Position numbers and translations under genes: made by a program. A DNA stretch of 64,000 nucleotides from NCBI RefSeq assembly GCF_018143015.1, contig NC_054743.1, positions 28,678,934 to 28,742,933 of the forward strand, given 5' to 3'. Shown piece by piece: positions 44,896 through 56,008 of the stretch. Position 1 is the stretch's first letter. Every line of letters begins with the position of its first letter. This DNA is from Lytechinus variegatus. Taxonomy: Eukaryota > Echinodermata > Echinoidea > Temnopleuroida > Toxopneustidae. Under the pieces are notes generated by a model, which saw only the letters and a list, made by a program, of their open reading frames with translations, was not told the DNA's origin and did no database searches.

Positions 44896-45414
44896 AGCTT
44901 GTGTATAGTTTTGGTAAATCCACCAAAATGCACCTATCACTATTCCAATTCATTGCTAGCTAATATGAATGGATATGCCCTATAACAGTTATGTGGAGGA
45001 TATGAAATGAAAATGTGTTTTACAGGATAAATTTTGCAATTTTACATGGAAATTTAACTTGATCGGGTCACCCGATCTAATTAGAATATCTGTGCGTTTT
45101 TGTCTTTCAATTAAATCCTATTCCAAATCATGGAATGGGCTTAAACTTTTAAGATATGTTCTTTGTCTGTAACTTTTGGATATCTCATCACTAAATTTAT
45201 AAAATAAGCGCTTGAATGCCCATTTTTTAAATTTAAAACAAGCATCGCCGAGAGAGGGCGCTATATATCCAAGATTTGAATATTTGAAATTTTCTCAGAG
45301 AAGTGCAGTTGGAAAAATATCTAACGGTCTCTACGCTTCAGTAAGACTGTCATATTAGATGATATTCGATTATCAATCACATTATTGACCCTTTACCAAA
45401 GCTATACACAGGCT
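44896..45414. mobile_element. MITE with TTAA duplication inside older repeat
   Basis: TTAA at 44892-44895 and 45415-45418 flank a 519-bp insert with ends AGCTTGTGTATAGTTTTGGT and AGCCTGTGTATAGCTTTGGT (as complement). The surrounding repeat resumes after it (ATACTCATGTCCAATTTTCC). No coding sequence. Confidence 0.85.
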
Positions 45415-46059
45415 TTAAATACTCATGTCCAATTTTCCTAAACTAGGTCGATAAAATTCCAAAGTTAAGATGACATCTCAAAAACTTTGGTTAAAGATTT
45501 CAATTTTGATAACCAAACATGGTCAAATTTTATTGACCATAAATGATCATTGGCCTTGACAATGTGACCTGAAACTCATTGTCAGTGGTACTTGATTACC
45601 CTTATGTTCAAGTTCATGAAATAGGATCATGATGATGACAGTTAAAAAAATTAACAGTTCAGGTTTCAGTGCTGTGACCTTTGACTTTGATCATGTGACC
45701 TGACAGGCTGACACTAATGTAAGATTATCAGCAATTTAACTTTTGTACAAGTTTCATAAAATAGGCCCTTATATTTTTAAAGTTATGACATAAAAAAAAC
45801 TTAGACCCTAAATGAACTTGATCATTCAACCTGGACACTCATGCAAGATGATCAGTGATACTTCGTTACACTTATGTCCAAGTTTCATGAACTAGGTCCA
45901 TATACTTCCTAACTCCTAAGTTATGACATTTCAAAAACTTAACCTTGGTTAAGATTTCAATGTTGACGACGACGCCGCCGTAGTCGGAAAAGCAACGCCT
46001 ATACATGTAGTAAAGCAAATCCCTACCATCACAGAGAGTTGTGAAATTTCGAAACAGGA

Positions 46060-49000
46060 ACAAGTAACCAACATTTATTTTTCAAAAATAAGAACACTTT
46101 GCATATATTTTGCCTTTTCACACCTATATACAAATATCAGAAAAATATGAACAAGAGCCAAAAAATGTCCACAAATCTCTTGCATGAAGTGCATATACTA
46201 GCGTCCATATAGCTGCATATAAGTATTCCTTTGTATTAGTTGGAACTTGGAAACAGTATCAAACGGAAGGCACATGGCAAGAAAATGATTTGTCATAGTA
46301 TAAATATAAAAATATATCAATCTGAGTTTGATGAATATCACAAGGTGATAAAGCAGGAGTTGGCATGTCATGATAAATTTTGAAAGCACACACTATATAA
46401 ACCTGAGTTGGCTGTATTAGCAGACATGTCATAATACATGAAAGACATTTTCGTGTAATATATACCCATGATCAGAATAAAATGGGTTTTTTAATGACTC
46501 GTATGAGGCAATATTAAGGCTTATTTCCAAACAAAAAAAAAGGTATCACACTTAAACCTGCTTTTCTGCACGTCTTCGAGATGCACGGACATCTTTCAGC
46601 TTCTGGCCCATGCGTGCACGTACTTGGCCCGTGGAAGTGCAGGGAAATTGTTGTCATGCTTGTTGTGTGTGCTGAATATAAGAAAATGAAAGGACACAAA
46701 AACTGGCTCAAAGTCTCAAACTTTTATCAAAGACTCTACATCATATATAAATATTAATTAAAGCCAAGTCAAGTTCCGTCTGTTTGTGACTGTTGGTTAC
46801 TCAGCTGCAGTGGAGTATCTAAGAGTCACAAACACAACAAAAAAACATGCATACTCATGAAACAGGATTATAATATTAGGGGCGGATAAGTTAAAGCAAG
46901 AAAATCAAGATTTCAGGCTCGGTAATCTTATTTCTATAGTCCTACTTGATTGAAAATATCTTATGAAATGACAAGGAAGTGACTTAAAGGAAATTAAGTT
47001 CTTAAACTGGTTGATTGTCTAAGCCTTTGACTCTGTGAATTTCTAATTTTTTTGGTCCGCCGCTCTGGAAGAAATTGTACCGGTGACAGGCAGCATCATT
47101 GTAAAATGTAAAATGACAAGACATTTGTGAAGATCAATCACTTACTTAAAACATTAAAATGTTTTCTATGGTTACGTAGATTCAAATCAAAGTCGGTGTC
47201 CTTTTCCTCCGTTTTCTGTTAGTTTGTTTTTGTTTCCACATCAAAAACTTATTTTCACCGTAGATTACCATTGGGAGAGACTGTGCTATTCTAGTACATG
47301 TAGTTTCTCTTTCAGGGAGATTCACCCTAACCCTCCGCCTTGAAATTATTGACAAGCTTGGTAATATGAGAAATTACAGAGCATCTTCCTATTTACAGTA
47401 ATTGTGATATTCTGAATTCATTTGTAGATTCACGCAGAGACAATCATTCTTGGCAAAATACACAAGAAAATGTAAAAGCTATCAAAGGGGAAGTTCACCC
47501 TGATGAATAATTGGTTGTAATAAGAAACAAAAAAAAATTGAGAAATATATCAGTGAAGGTTTGATAAATATCATTAAAGAACAGAGTTTTTTTTAGAATA
47601 TGATTTTATGACATCACAGACGATATGAATTGGCCAAAATGCAATTTTTTCAAAAATTGAAAGTGATTTTTTTATTTTTGCGGTGGATATATCCTCAGAC
47701 ACATCATTTCATAGCCCCTTCTACTAGAATTTACCATAACGCAAATCTGTGTGTGAGACACAGTGTTATTTGTGAATGTTGATATGCCAGGGCTAGCAAT
47801 GGAAATTTATCCATTTAGAGTGCCAATATCCTACAATGATATACCAAGAGAGTCAGAAAAAAACTTTAACATTTAAAAAAATCACCAATTTAATGGAAAA
47901 GCATGTCCGGAAAACATAACTCTCATCTCATATAAATGTATGTCCTGAAAGAGCATCTACTCCATCATAATTTCAGATACAATTTTTATGTGGTATATGT
48001 TTAACCTTCGATAATTAAGAGGTATTCTTTGTTGTGATGTAAAATTCTATTTGCACCAAAAGCATGAATGCAATGCTCTGGAGAAGATACTCTTTCTGGA
48101 CATATGAGAATTTTGTTTTCTGGTCATGATTTTTCATTTAATTGGCCACAGAATCTTGCCGTAAATAATAAACTTTTAAACTGACCTTTATGGTTCCGCT
48201 GGTCTTCAGTCTTTTTCTTCTTTAGAAGCTCTGCCATAGCAGATCTGTCAGCTTTCCCAACCTGCAACCAAAAATGGAAATAAAATATGAACAGATATGG
48301 AATATGTTTAGAATTTTTAAAATTAAAATTTAATGTAGCCCCCCCTCCCCCGCTCAACATTTTTCAAGACCATCCAGCTACGATTTTTTGGGGTGACCGC
48401 GCCGCGCCACTCACATTTAAGTCTCGCATATCTTCTGAGTTCAAATTTGCGACACCTGGGTACGCAGTCATGTGCAAATCCAATGCAATTCTGTATCTAG
48501 ACTAGGAATCCAGACAAAATTCATAAGTGTATCATTATTTTTAGTTTTTCTAATGAATTTTCTTTTATTGAAGTAGTACCACCAATACTTTCCAATTCCA
48601 TCAATTTTTTTTTCAAGTAGAAATTTAAGAGCAATTTTTTGAATCACCACTGGCAGCGATATCAAGTTATGTATAAGTCATTTTTTTTTGCAAATCACAG
48701 AATAAAGTCTGGCCTGCTTCAGGTAAACACTTATCACTTTGGACTAAATTTCCTGGCTAGTATGCTTCAAAATTTCCTGATCCATGCACGTCTTAAAAAT
48801 TTAAGTTGAATGTAAAGTTTCAACGTACCCTCTTTCTCACATCTTTTTTGAGGTTGAAGCCTCATCCTCCATGTCCTCATCTGTGGCATCAGACTCATCC
48901 ATAGCCTCATCTACTCTGGTTGCGGTGTTTAGGAACTCCTTCTCTTTCTTTAGTACATCAGCTTTTTTTTCTGTAAGGGACAGGCACATTAAGGACAGAC

Positions 49001-52000
49001 ATAAATAATCAGAGTAATTTCAAAGAGCCATTTATGAAATGCATTGTAAAAATGGGGTTTTAGCATTATTAGAATTATTACTACAGAGTATACATTGTAG
49101 ACAAGTTATCAAATCAGAATTCAGACACCAGTTTTTAAGTTATAGACATAAATAATTTTATCTGAATTCTGTACACACAAACTATTTTGAGTTGTAGACA
49201 TATTTTTCAGTAGATCTAAATAAGATAATTATTATTTAAAAACTAGTAAGAATCTTTCACATCATTAAATTTGTCCCCAAATTTGTTAATTAGCCGATGT
49301 AATGCTAATCCAGTCTAGCCAGGAGGCTTCTAGAGAGTAAAAATCATTTACTAACGTAACTTACTCTCATACGAAGCCAGGGCTTCTATTGTATACATGT
49401 GCATGTAGGCAGCCAAAACCTGAAACTTTTGCCCCCGAGATTTCTACTTTCTCTCTAAAAGATCTAGCCCTAAATCATGTACCTGGGATACAACTTCATT
49501 TCCGACATTTCTATGCTATGGAATTTATTTTTAGACAAGAATTCATTAAAAAAATGAAAAATTGTCATGAAAAAAAAGAGACTTGCCCGATGTTTACACC
49601 GCCATCTTGTTTTCTATTGTTCTTCACCCACGATACGGACGCTTGAGTCGCGTAACGTGGGTGAGAGTAGCCAGGCGGCTTCTAGAGAGTAAAAATCATT
49701 TACTAACGTAAGGTTACTCTCATACGAAGCCAGGTCTTCCTTCTCATAGACGCGTGCGTCGGGTAACGTTGGCGAAGAACAATAGGAAGTAAGATGGCGG
49801 CGTAAACATCGGGCAAGTCTCTTCCGTCTTTTCACAATATTTCTCTAATTTTTTTTTGATGAATTCTTGTTCAAAAATAACGAGAGCGTAGAAATGTCGG
49901 AAATGAAGTTTTTTCAATGTACATGATTTAGGCCTAGATCTTTTCTATTAAGGAAAGTAGAAATCTTGGGGGTGAAAGTTTCAGGTGGTTTGGCTTCCGT
50001 CGTGTGGGTCAATGAGAAGGAAGACCTGGCTTCGGATGAGAGTAACCTTACGTTAGTAACTGATTTTTACTCTCTAGAACTAGAAGCCGCCTGGCTAGGT
50101 GAGAGTAAGGCCGTGTTTATGCTTCCACTTTTCAGGCCAGAATCAGCGTTTCCAAACGTGATTAGTCCAAAACACCGTTGCGTCCATGCTTACTTTCATT
50201 TAAACGCTGTTTCAAAACGCCGATCGTAAACTCACAAAAAGGTGCGTTTGTAAACGTTGTTTGACCAGAATCAGGCTTTCTGGGGAAGTATAAACAGAAC
50301 CACGATCATAAACGTGTTTAAATGACGTCATTTGGTACATGCTTCCGGTGAGATGAAAATCCGCGGGCAAATACAGTCGTATTGCTCCTTGTTATCTCTA
50401 CGTAAAAACAACAATCGAAAAAAAAAACTTTTGAAAAAAGGCGCGCCCAATTTGACCTCGCTTTACGATGCGAAGCCAGCTGGAGATCATGATATGCTCT
50501 GAAAAGTTAAGCATAAACAGCACTCCCAGAACCACGTTTACGATCGGCGTTTTGAATCGACGTTTGAAATCGCTGATTCTGTCCTCGCAATGGAAGCATA
50601 AACACACCATAAGATACGTTAGTATTAGTCTTGAGGACGCAATGATGATGATTTTTTTTAGATATGTCATATACTTCTTCATCATTGACGTCTTGACACT
50701 CTCTCCATAGTGTCTTAAGCGAAGGACCAAAACAAAGATGGATTTCCCTAGAAAATCCATCTTTTTAAACCAAAATCACAAGAATTCTATTCATTCTTAC
50801 ATCTTCCTACGCCTAATGCGTAGGAAGGTTTTAAATATTATTATAAAAAATATTAAAAAATGAAGATTCCTTACCTAACTGATGCCGCGTAGACCCCCGT
50901 TCCACATGTAAACAATGGAAATACAATAGCGTCGACCCTTGAACCGCTTATGTATGACGTACTTCCGGAAAGCAATCCCGTCTTAACAATTTAGAGATGA
51001 AAATTCTTATTTAACAAATCATTAACTAACCCATTAAAATTTATATTTTCATTATAAATAATTCATATTAATATATATAAATTATTTATGATCACGAAAT
51101 AAATTTTAAGATTTGTTGAATAAGAATTTTTATCTCTAATTTCTATCTCTAAATTTTATATTTTTATATAATAATATTTAACACCTCCCTACGCATTAGG
51201 CGTAGGAAGGTGTAAGAATGAATAGAATTAATAGAATTCTTGTGATTTTGGTTTAAAAAGATGGATTTTCTAGGGAAATCCATCTTTGTTTTGGTCCTTC
51301 GCTTAAGACACTATGGAGAGAGTGTCAAGACGTCAATGATGAAGAAGTATATGACATATCTAAAAAAATCATCATCATTGCTTCCTCAAGACTACGTTAG
51401 TATAGTATTAGTAAATGATTTTTTACTCTTTAGAAGCCTCCTGGCTAGTAGAAAAGATGGAAAGAGCTTACGGCCGTGTTTATGTCGCCATCTTGATTTC
51501 GTTGTCTTTCGCTTGGCGACAGCACGCAAATCGCGTGATTCGTTTTTTTATGAATTCTTCTTTAAAAATGAAATCAATATCGCAGAAATGTTACACCCGG
51601 TAATCTACTTCACTTGGAAAATAAGTTGAACCCCATGACAGGTAGGCCTACATGTTTTAGGGCTAGATTTAGAGGGAAAGTAGAAATCTCGGGGCGAAAG
51701 TTTCAGGTTTTGTACCAGTACGTGGGTGAATATAGCTCGTGATCCCAGGCGTCAGTGGGGAGTAACCCTACGACTACGTAGAGTACTATGTAGAGCTAAA
51801 TTCATAGTAACCCAGGCCAGGAAACTCCCGCCCGCTATGCGGGCGGGGGTTAAATTAAAGGCAGTGTATACAGCCACACGCGTGTGTCTTTACCATCCAG
51901 CCACACGCGTGTGGTTATATCCAGAACACCTATCTGTGGATACCGCCACACGCCGCCAGTAATAACAGTAAAACACGTATGTAGGTCTGACCGTCTATAT

Positions 52001-52871
52001 CCTGATAAAAATAACCTCATTTCTTCATTAAATTCTTACATTTTAAACCCCTTTGATATCCTTAGATCGTTTCAATTTCATTCTCACCGTCTTCTCTCCT
52101 TGCTTTTCTTGTCTTGTTACAAACGGTCGTCTGTTTAACAGCAAATTCTCTTTTTCTACTTGTGTCAATTGTGGCTTCCTTCGCGGTGGCAGACCCATAC
52201 AGCGTTAGCGCAGCGACATACAGTTTGGGTTTCGTACGTACGCACGTACGCGCACATAGCCTAGAGTCAGTAGAGAATCGACACAAGTAGAAAAAGTGTG
52301 GAAATTTGCTATTTAACAGGCGGCCTTTTGTAACAAGACAAGAAAAGCAAGGAAAGAAGACGGTGAGAATGAATTGAAACGATTTAAAGAAATCAAAGGG
52401 GTTTAGAATGTAAGAATTTAATGAAGAAATGAAGTTATTTTGATCGTGATATAGACGGTCAGACCTACATACGTGTTTTACTGTTATAACTGGCGGCGTG
52501 TGGCGGTATCCACAGATAGGTGTTCTGGATATAACCACACGCGTGTGGCTGGATGGTAAAGACACACGCGTGTGGCTGTATACACTGCCTAAATGAAATC
52601 ATGACTTTCAGTTTCAGACGCCTCCAGGCTAGTCGAGCACCACATAGCCTATAGATCTATATACATACGGTTCTTCGGCAATTACCCCTGGACAAAGGGA
52701 GAGCATAAATAATTACATATTAGGTACAAATCAGGATATAATAATGTATATTTACCACTGGCCACTAACACCTTGGCCTTCCACATCCCAGCCAATGTTT
52801 CGGCCGTTTCTCTGCGGGGTTCCGGACTCCACCAGGCCCTCAAACTTCGGGTCCACCAAGTTGACCGACAT
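46060..52871 (-). CDS. predicted minus-strand gene of unknown function (span)
   Basis: Candidate exons read down the minus strand: 52772-52871 (start), 48841-48970, 48186-48261 and a terminal exon ending between 46514 and 46671. AATAAA lies at 46074-46079. The predicted product begins MSVNLVDPKFEGLVESGTPQ and contains an acidic segment DEAMDESDATDEDMEDEAST and basic segments such as ELLKKKKTEDQRNHK. Phases join exon 1 to exon 2 using a GTGTTA donor. The exon 2-3 junction and the last exon have alternatives. The 3.8-kb first intron holds three foldback elements. A small charged, probably nuclear protein is only a guess; I cannot name it. Confidence 0.4.
46514..46671 (-). CDS. candidate terminal exon of minus-strand gene
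   Basis: A strong acceptor TCTTATATTCAG ends at 46672. From it, phase-1 reading gives a 52-residue Cys/His-containing end stopping at 46514. A weaker internal acceptor (46623) instead gives RARMGQKLKDVRASRRRAEK, QV and stop at 46552, which looks more protein-like. The sequence alone does not decide between them. Confidence 0.3.
46680..48185. other. intron of minus-strand gene, no clear exon
   Basis: AT-rich. A possible repeat start near 47488 (AAAGGGGAAGTTCACCCTGA) resembles the ends of dispersed MITEs. A weak acceptor (ACAATTTCTTCCAG, ending near 47066) precedes a short basic open frame, but this is not convincing. Confidence 0.3.
48186..48261 (-). CDS. candidate exon 3 of minus-strand gene
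   Basis: Acceptor GGTTGCAG, donor GTCAGT. Open frame VGKADRSAMAELLKKKKTED then QRNHK. The frame fits phase 0 at this acceptor. An internal acceptor (CTGACAG, exon from 48244) would fit the phase left by exon 2. Confidence 0.4.
48330..48720. repeat. truncated copy of the 15375 TIR element
   Basis: Shares CCTGGGTACGCAGTCATG, GTGCAAATCCAATGCAATTC and TAAGTGTATCATTATTTTTA with the element at 15375-16058, in the same orientation. It starts at a CCCCCCTCCCCC run and lacks the far end. Confidence 0.55.
48841..48970 (-). CDS. candidate exon 2 of minus-strand gene (acidic)
   Basis: CTTACAG precedes eight A residues and GCTGATGTACTAAAG. The frame KKADVLKKEKEFLNTATRVD then EAMDESDATDEDMEDEASTS and KK stays open to a GTGAGA donor (exon end 48841). 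If unspliced, the next codons are ATG TGA. The composition is typical of a charged linker in a nuclear protein. Confidence 0.45.
49317..50105. mobile_element. foldback element 1, about 340-bp arms
   Basis: TAGCCAGGAGGCTTCTAGAG at the left and the complement of CTAGAAGCCGCCTGGCTA at the right begin two long inverted arms. The pairing continues through GTTACTCTCATACGAAGCCA, CCCCGAGATTTCTACTTTC, TTCATTTCCGACATTTCTA and GAGACTTGCCCGATGTTTAC. The short middle (about 49640-49740) repeats the terminal motif once more. Several short frames here mirror each other and are not genes. Confidence 0.8.
50107..50612. mobile_element. TIR element, AAGGCCGTGTTTATGCTTCC ends
   Basis: The left end AAGGCCGTGTTTATGCTTCC pairs with GGAAGCATAAACACACCAT at the right. 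GCGTTT/AAACG words recur inside in both orientations. It lies directly between foldback elements 1 and 2. Confidence 0.7.
50618..51408. mobile_element. foldback element 2, about 210-bp arms
   Basis: Arms about 50618-50828 and 51186-51408 are near-identical inverted copies. Shared words are CAATGATGATGATTTTTTTT, GACACTCTCTCCATAGTGTC, AAACAAAGATGGATTTCCCT and CTTCCTACGCCTAATGCGTA. The same 36-codon frame (MDFLGKSIFVLVLRLRHYGE...) therefore appears on both strands. The spacer is very AT-rich. Confidence 0.85.
51859..52590. mobile_element. foldback element 3, about 310-bp arms
   Basis: Starts AGGCAGTGTATACAGCCACA and ends with the complement. Arms of about 310 bp (to about 52172, and from about 52272) match at high identity, including CACACGCGTGTGGTTATATC, GATACCGCCACACGCCGCCA and CGTATGTAGGTCTGACCGTC. 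The loop of about 100 bp contains TACGTACGCACGTACGCGCA. TAAA flanks both ends as a possible target duplication. Confidence 0.88.
52772..52871 (-). CDS. candidate first coding exon of minus-strand gene
   Basis: Begins AAAAAG ATG TCG GTC and encodes MSVNLVDPKFEGLVESGTPQ then RNGRNIGWDVEGQ, ending at a GTGTTA donor in phase 1, which joins exon 2 in frame. An alternative donor GTAAAT at 52755 would add GVSGQ but leaves a phase that gives TGA at the exon 2 acceptor. Composition is clearly protein-like. Confidence 0.5.
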
Positions 52872-53445
52872 CTTTTTGTTTGTTACAAAATCGCTAGAAG
52901 TAACAGTTCCTTGTTTCCACCCAGTGTACTAAGACGCACATGGTTGATATCCTTATCAATTCAAGAAGATTAAGACAAAGTGCAGTAAGATCAGATTCTA
53001 ACGGGCGTAAATATTGGATGAAGCGATAAACTGTAACGGGCGTCGGTGAGCTTTAGCGAGTGAATTTGAAATTGAAACGCACATGTATTACACTAGCGCG
53101 CTAGCATGCCTCGCCGAAAATAGATTTCCGAGGCCGAGATTTACCGAAGAGTTCCGGATATCTAGTATAGATCTATAACTCTATTAACGTTATAGCCTTT
53201 ACTGATAGTTTATCCATTGCGATGATGATCTTAAAAGAAAATAAAAAAATCATCAAATATCAAAATTACCGGCAAAATTTCAGTGTAAATTAAAAACTAA
53301 ATGGATATTGTATTGGGAATAGTGTGCATCAAACAATTTTTCAAGTTTAGTACTCCGGCCCTGCTCCCCCCCCCCCCCCGCCCTGCGCGAGCTTGAAGAC
53401 CCTTGTTCTTGCTTGTTAAAATTTTCTCGGGTATGATTGAAGAAC
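52872..53445. other. 5' flank of minus-strand gene
   Basis: Upstream region of the minus-strand gene. No TATA box recognised. A C-run lies near 53370. Confidence 0.3.
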
Positions 53446-54438
53446 TTACTGTGGTAACACTGTGTTTGTTACCCAACTATGTGGGCAATTATGTGATTAA
53501 CAATGTGATCTGAAGTCTAACACTGTGACCACATAGTTTACACATAGTCAACTATGTGAACACACTGTGGTAACACTGTGTTTGTTACCCAACTATGTGA
53601 GCAAAATTTGTGATTAACTATGTGATCTGAAGTCTAACACTGTGTCCACATAGTTTACACATAGTCAACTATGTGAACACACTGTGGTAACACTGTGTTT
53701 GTTACCCAACTATGTGGGCAATTATGTGATTAACTATGTGATCTGAAGTCTAACACTGTGTCCACATAGTTTACACATAGTCAACTATGTGAACACACTG
53801 TGGTAACATTGTGTTTGTTACCCAACTATGTGGGCATTATGTGATTAACTATGTGATCTGAGTCTCACACTGTGACCACATAGTTTACACATAGTCAACT
53901 ATGTGAACACACTGTGGCAACACTGTGTTTGTTGCCCAACTATGTGGACAATTATGATTAACTATGTGATCTGAAGTCTAACACTGTGTCCACATAGTTT
54001 ACACATAGTCAACTATGTGAACACACTGTGGTAACACTGTGTTTGTTACCCAACTATGTGGGCAATTATGTGATTAACTATGTGATCTGAAGTCTAACAC
54101 TGTGTCCACATAGTTTACACATAGTCAACTATGTGAACACACTGTGGTAACACTGTGTTTGTTACCCAACTATGTGGGCAATTATGTGATTAACTATGTG
54201 ATCTGAAGTCTCACACTGTGACCACATAGTTTACACATAGTCAACTATGTGAACACACTGTGGTAACACTGTGTTTGTTACCCAACTATGTGGGCAATTA
54301 TGTGATTAACTATGTGATCTGAAGTCTCACACTGTGACAACACTGTGACAACACTGTGACCACATAGTTAACACATAGTTTACACATAGTCAACTATGTG
54401 AACACACTGTGGTAACACTGTGTTTGTTCCATAAGGGA
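53446..54438. repeat. tandem array of about 116-bp units
   Basis: GTGGTAACAC recurs at 53451, 53567, 53684, 53800, 53914 (GTGGCAACAC), 54028, 54144, 54260 and 54409, so eight units of 114-117 bp and one expanded to 149. Each unit is made of CACTGTG, CTATGTG and CACATAG words and is partly self-complementary. The right end (GTTTGTTCCATAAGGG) is the complement of the left end of the 42071 element. Confidence 0.93.
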
Positions 54439-54828
54439 ATTGTAATCATAAATCTGAATCCGTGTGATATATGCTCATTGAAACATTTTGTATACATATA
54501 GGTTGTAATTATTAATTAGAAAGTGAATAATAAACCTGGTTGATTTAATAAAGCAATCTAATAATGTCTTTCTTTTATAACTTCAATATTTCAGATAATT
54601 GCAATAGATTTACCCAATGCATTTCTTGATTGAAAACACTGCAATGACTTATCATGTCAGACTATTGTTATGTTCCAAATGTAAATTTCATTGTTCATGT
54701 ATTGTGTATGAATTTATATGATTTCATCTCTTTATCATGTACTTGTAAGGCACGTAAACAAGAAGAATTTCCATTTTTGGACAAGAAATAAATACTTATA
54801 CTTATATAATTATACTCATATACTATAT

Positions 54829-54868
54829 TTATCTCTCTCTCTCCCGTGTGTGTGTGTGTGAGGGCGGG
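54829..54868. repeat. CT then GT microsatellites
   Basis: Short (TC)n and (GT)n runs back to back. Confidence 0.8.
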
Positions 54869-54965
54869 GAGTGTGAGTTAGGCTGGATGCATACGTGAGT
54901 GTGAGGGACTGTGCGTGTGTGACATGTTTGAGTATTTACGTTCAACGTAATTCGAAAGATGCTTC

Positions 54966-55115
54966 CGAAAGGCAAGAGCTGCCAATCGGTGTATTAAAGA
55001 TGAATTTCTTATTTTTTACATCCGATTTTGATGAAATTTTCAGTGTTTTGCTTGTTGGATTTTTCTCTTTTTATCAAATAAACTTTTTTGTTGGGATGGA
55101 CTTGTCCTTTAAGGT
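54966..55115. mobile_element. right-end fragment of TTAA-type MITE
   Basis: CCGATTTTGATGAAATTTTC, GTGTTTTGCTTGTTGGATTT and GGGATGGACTTGTCCTTTAA resemble the right third of the 43520-44081 family (GTTTTGCTCGGTGGATTTTA, GTACCCCTTTAA). The left part is missing. Confidence 0.5.
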
Positions 55116-55779
55116 AGTAAATCATACCATGTACAGTCCGAATCGCCTGTGAAATATATTTTTCCTTTAAAAAAGCATGTTGATATGAACATGTAGGTTT
55201 GTGATCTGAATAAATAATTAAGTGTATTACTTTTTGTAAGCGAGTTAAAAGAACTTTAGAGTATATTTTTACATCGAAATTAATCAATGAAATAAGTCGA
55301 TAATTTTCCTAAATCTTTTCTCTTTGTTTGGTTTATCAACGTAACAACACTCTGTTTTTTACTTGAAGATATTTCGGATTTTATATTAATAATAATTCAA
55401 TGCCGCTAACAGAGGGCCAGATAAAATTAACCGCTTGGAATATTTATTGCCCATGTCTCATTAAATCAAATGTCAAAGAATATGAGTTTGTGATTCGTTC
55501 TCGCAACATCTTGCGAGGATGCCATTTCAAGAGTAATGAGCGCCCCAATGACTAAATATCGTTTTTAATAACTTCAGATTTTAAAACTTTTCCAAACCGG
55601 TCGCTCACTCCGTTCGCTCGTGGAAAAACAAGCCTAAATAATATTGTAACGCGAGACCCCCTCAAATAAAAGTATGCTGCCACCACAATAGTTTATAGAG
55701 TTATTGAGCTCTCGACCAAGCATTATTTAACACTTGACCGTAAATGAAGAACTTTTCCTCGATGAGAACTTTAATTAAT

Positions 55780-56008
55780 TAAATGTCCAGTAAACCTCCA
55801 ATCAGAATAGCCGTCTCATGATCCAATATCTGAGATTACGCTTCAAGGCCTATGATTGGTCCATCTTCTCGCATCGACCGCCAACTTTTAGCCTCTCCAT
55901 TCTGCCACAGCCATGGATGTTGAAGGAGCTCCGATGACCTGAAGAAAAACCGTCATTTCTTCCATCTTGAGACTTCAGACATATCTCTTGACCCGGACTC
56001 TCGCAACA
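55780..56008 (+). promoter_or_regulatory. possible promoter and 5' UTR exon
   Basis: CCAATCAGAAT (about 55798) and an inverted CCAAT (GATTGGTCC, about 55854) lie in GC-richer sequence. The stretch ends AATTTAATAG at a strong donor GTGAGTTT (56009). A nine-codon upstream-type ORF (ATGGATGTTGAAGGAG...) lies between. This could be a non-coding first exon of a + strand gene, but no downstream exon was found. Confidence 0.22.

Larger units (their letters stand above)
44262..46015 (-). mobile_element. reversed copy of the 16739 element, with two insertions
   Basis: Right-end sequence of the family comes first (AAAACAAGTGGAACGCCTCT, then after an insertion GTCTCGCCTGCGTCACGC). Diverged units follow with TGACCTTTGACCTTAATCAT, ATGTCCAAGTTTCATGAA and AAAGTTATGACA. 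It closes with AATGTTGACGACGACGCCGC and GGAAAAGCAACGCCTATA. It is interrupted at 44282-44526 and 44896-45414. Confidence 0.75.

Noticed and set aside
50398-50760. ORF MDFLGKSIFVLV..., also on + at 51261
   Set aside because: The same peptide on opposite strands comes from the arms of foldback element 2; there is no gene-like extension beyond the arms.
52062-52565. 167-codon minus-strand ORF, and its 84-codon twin on + at 51884-52138
   Set aside because: The two start with the same peptide because they lie in the arms of foldback element 3. They are products of the inverted repeat, not genes.
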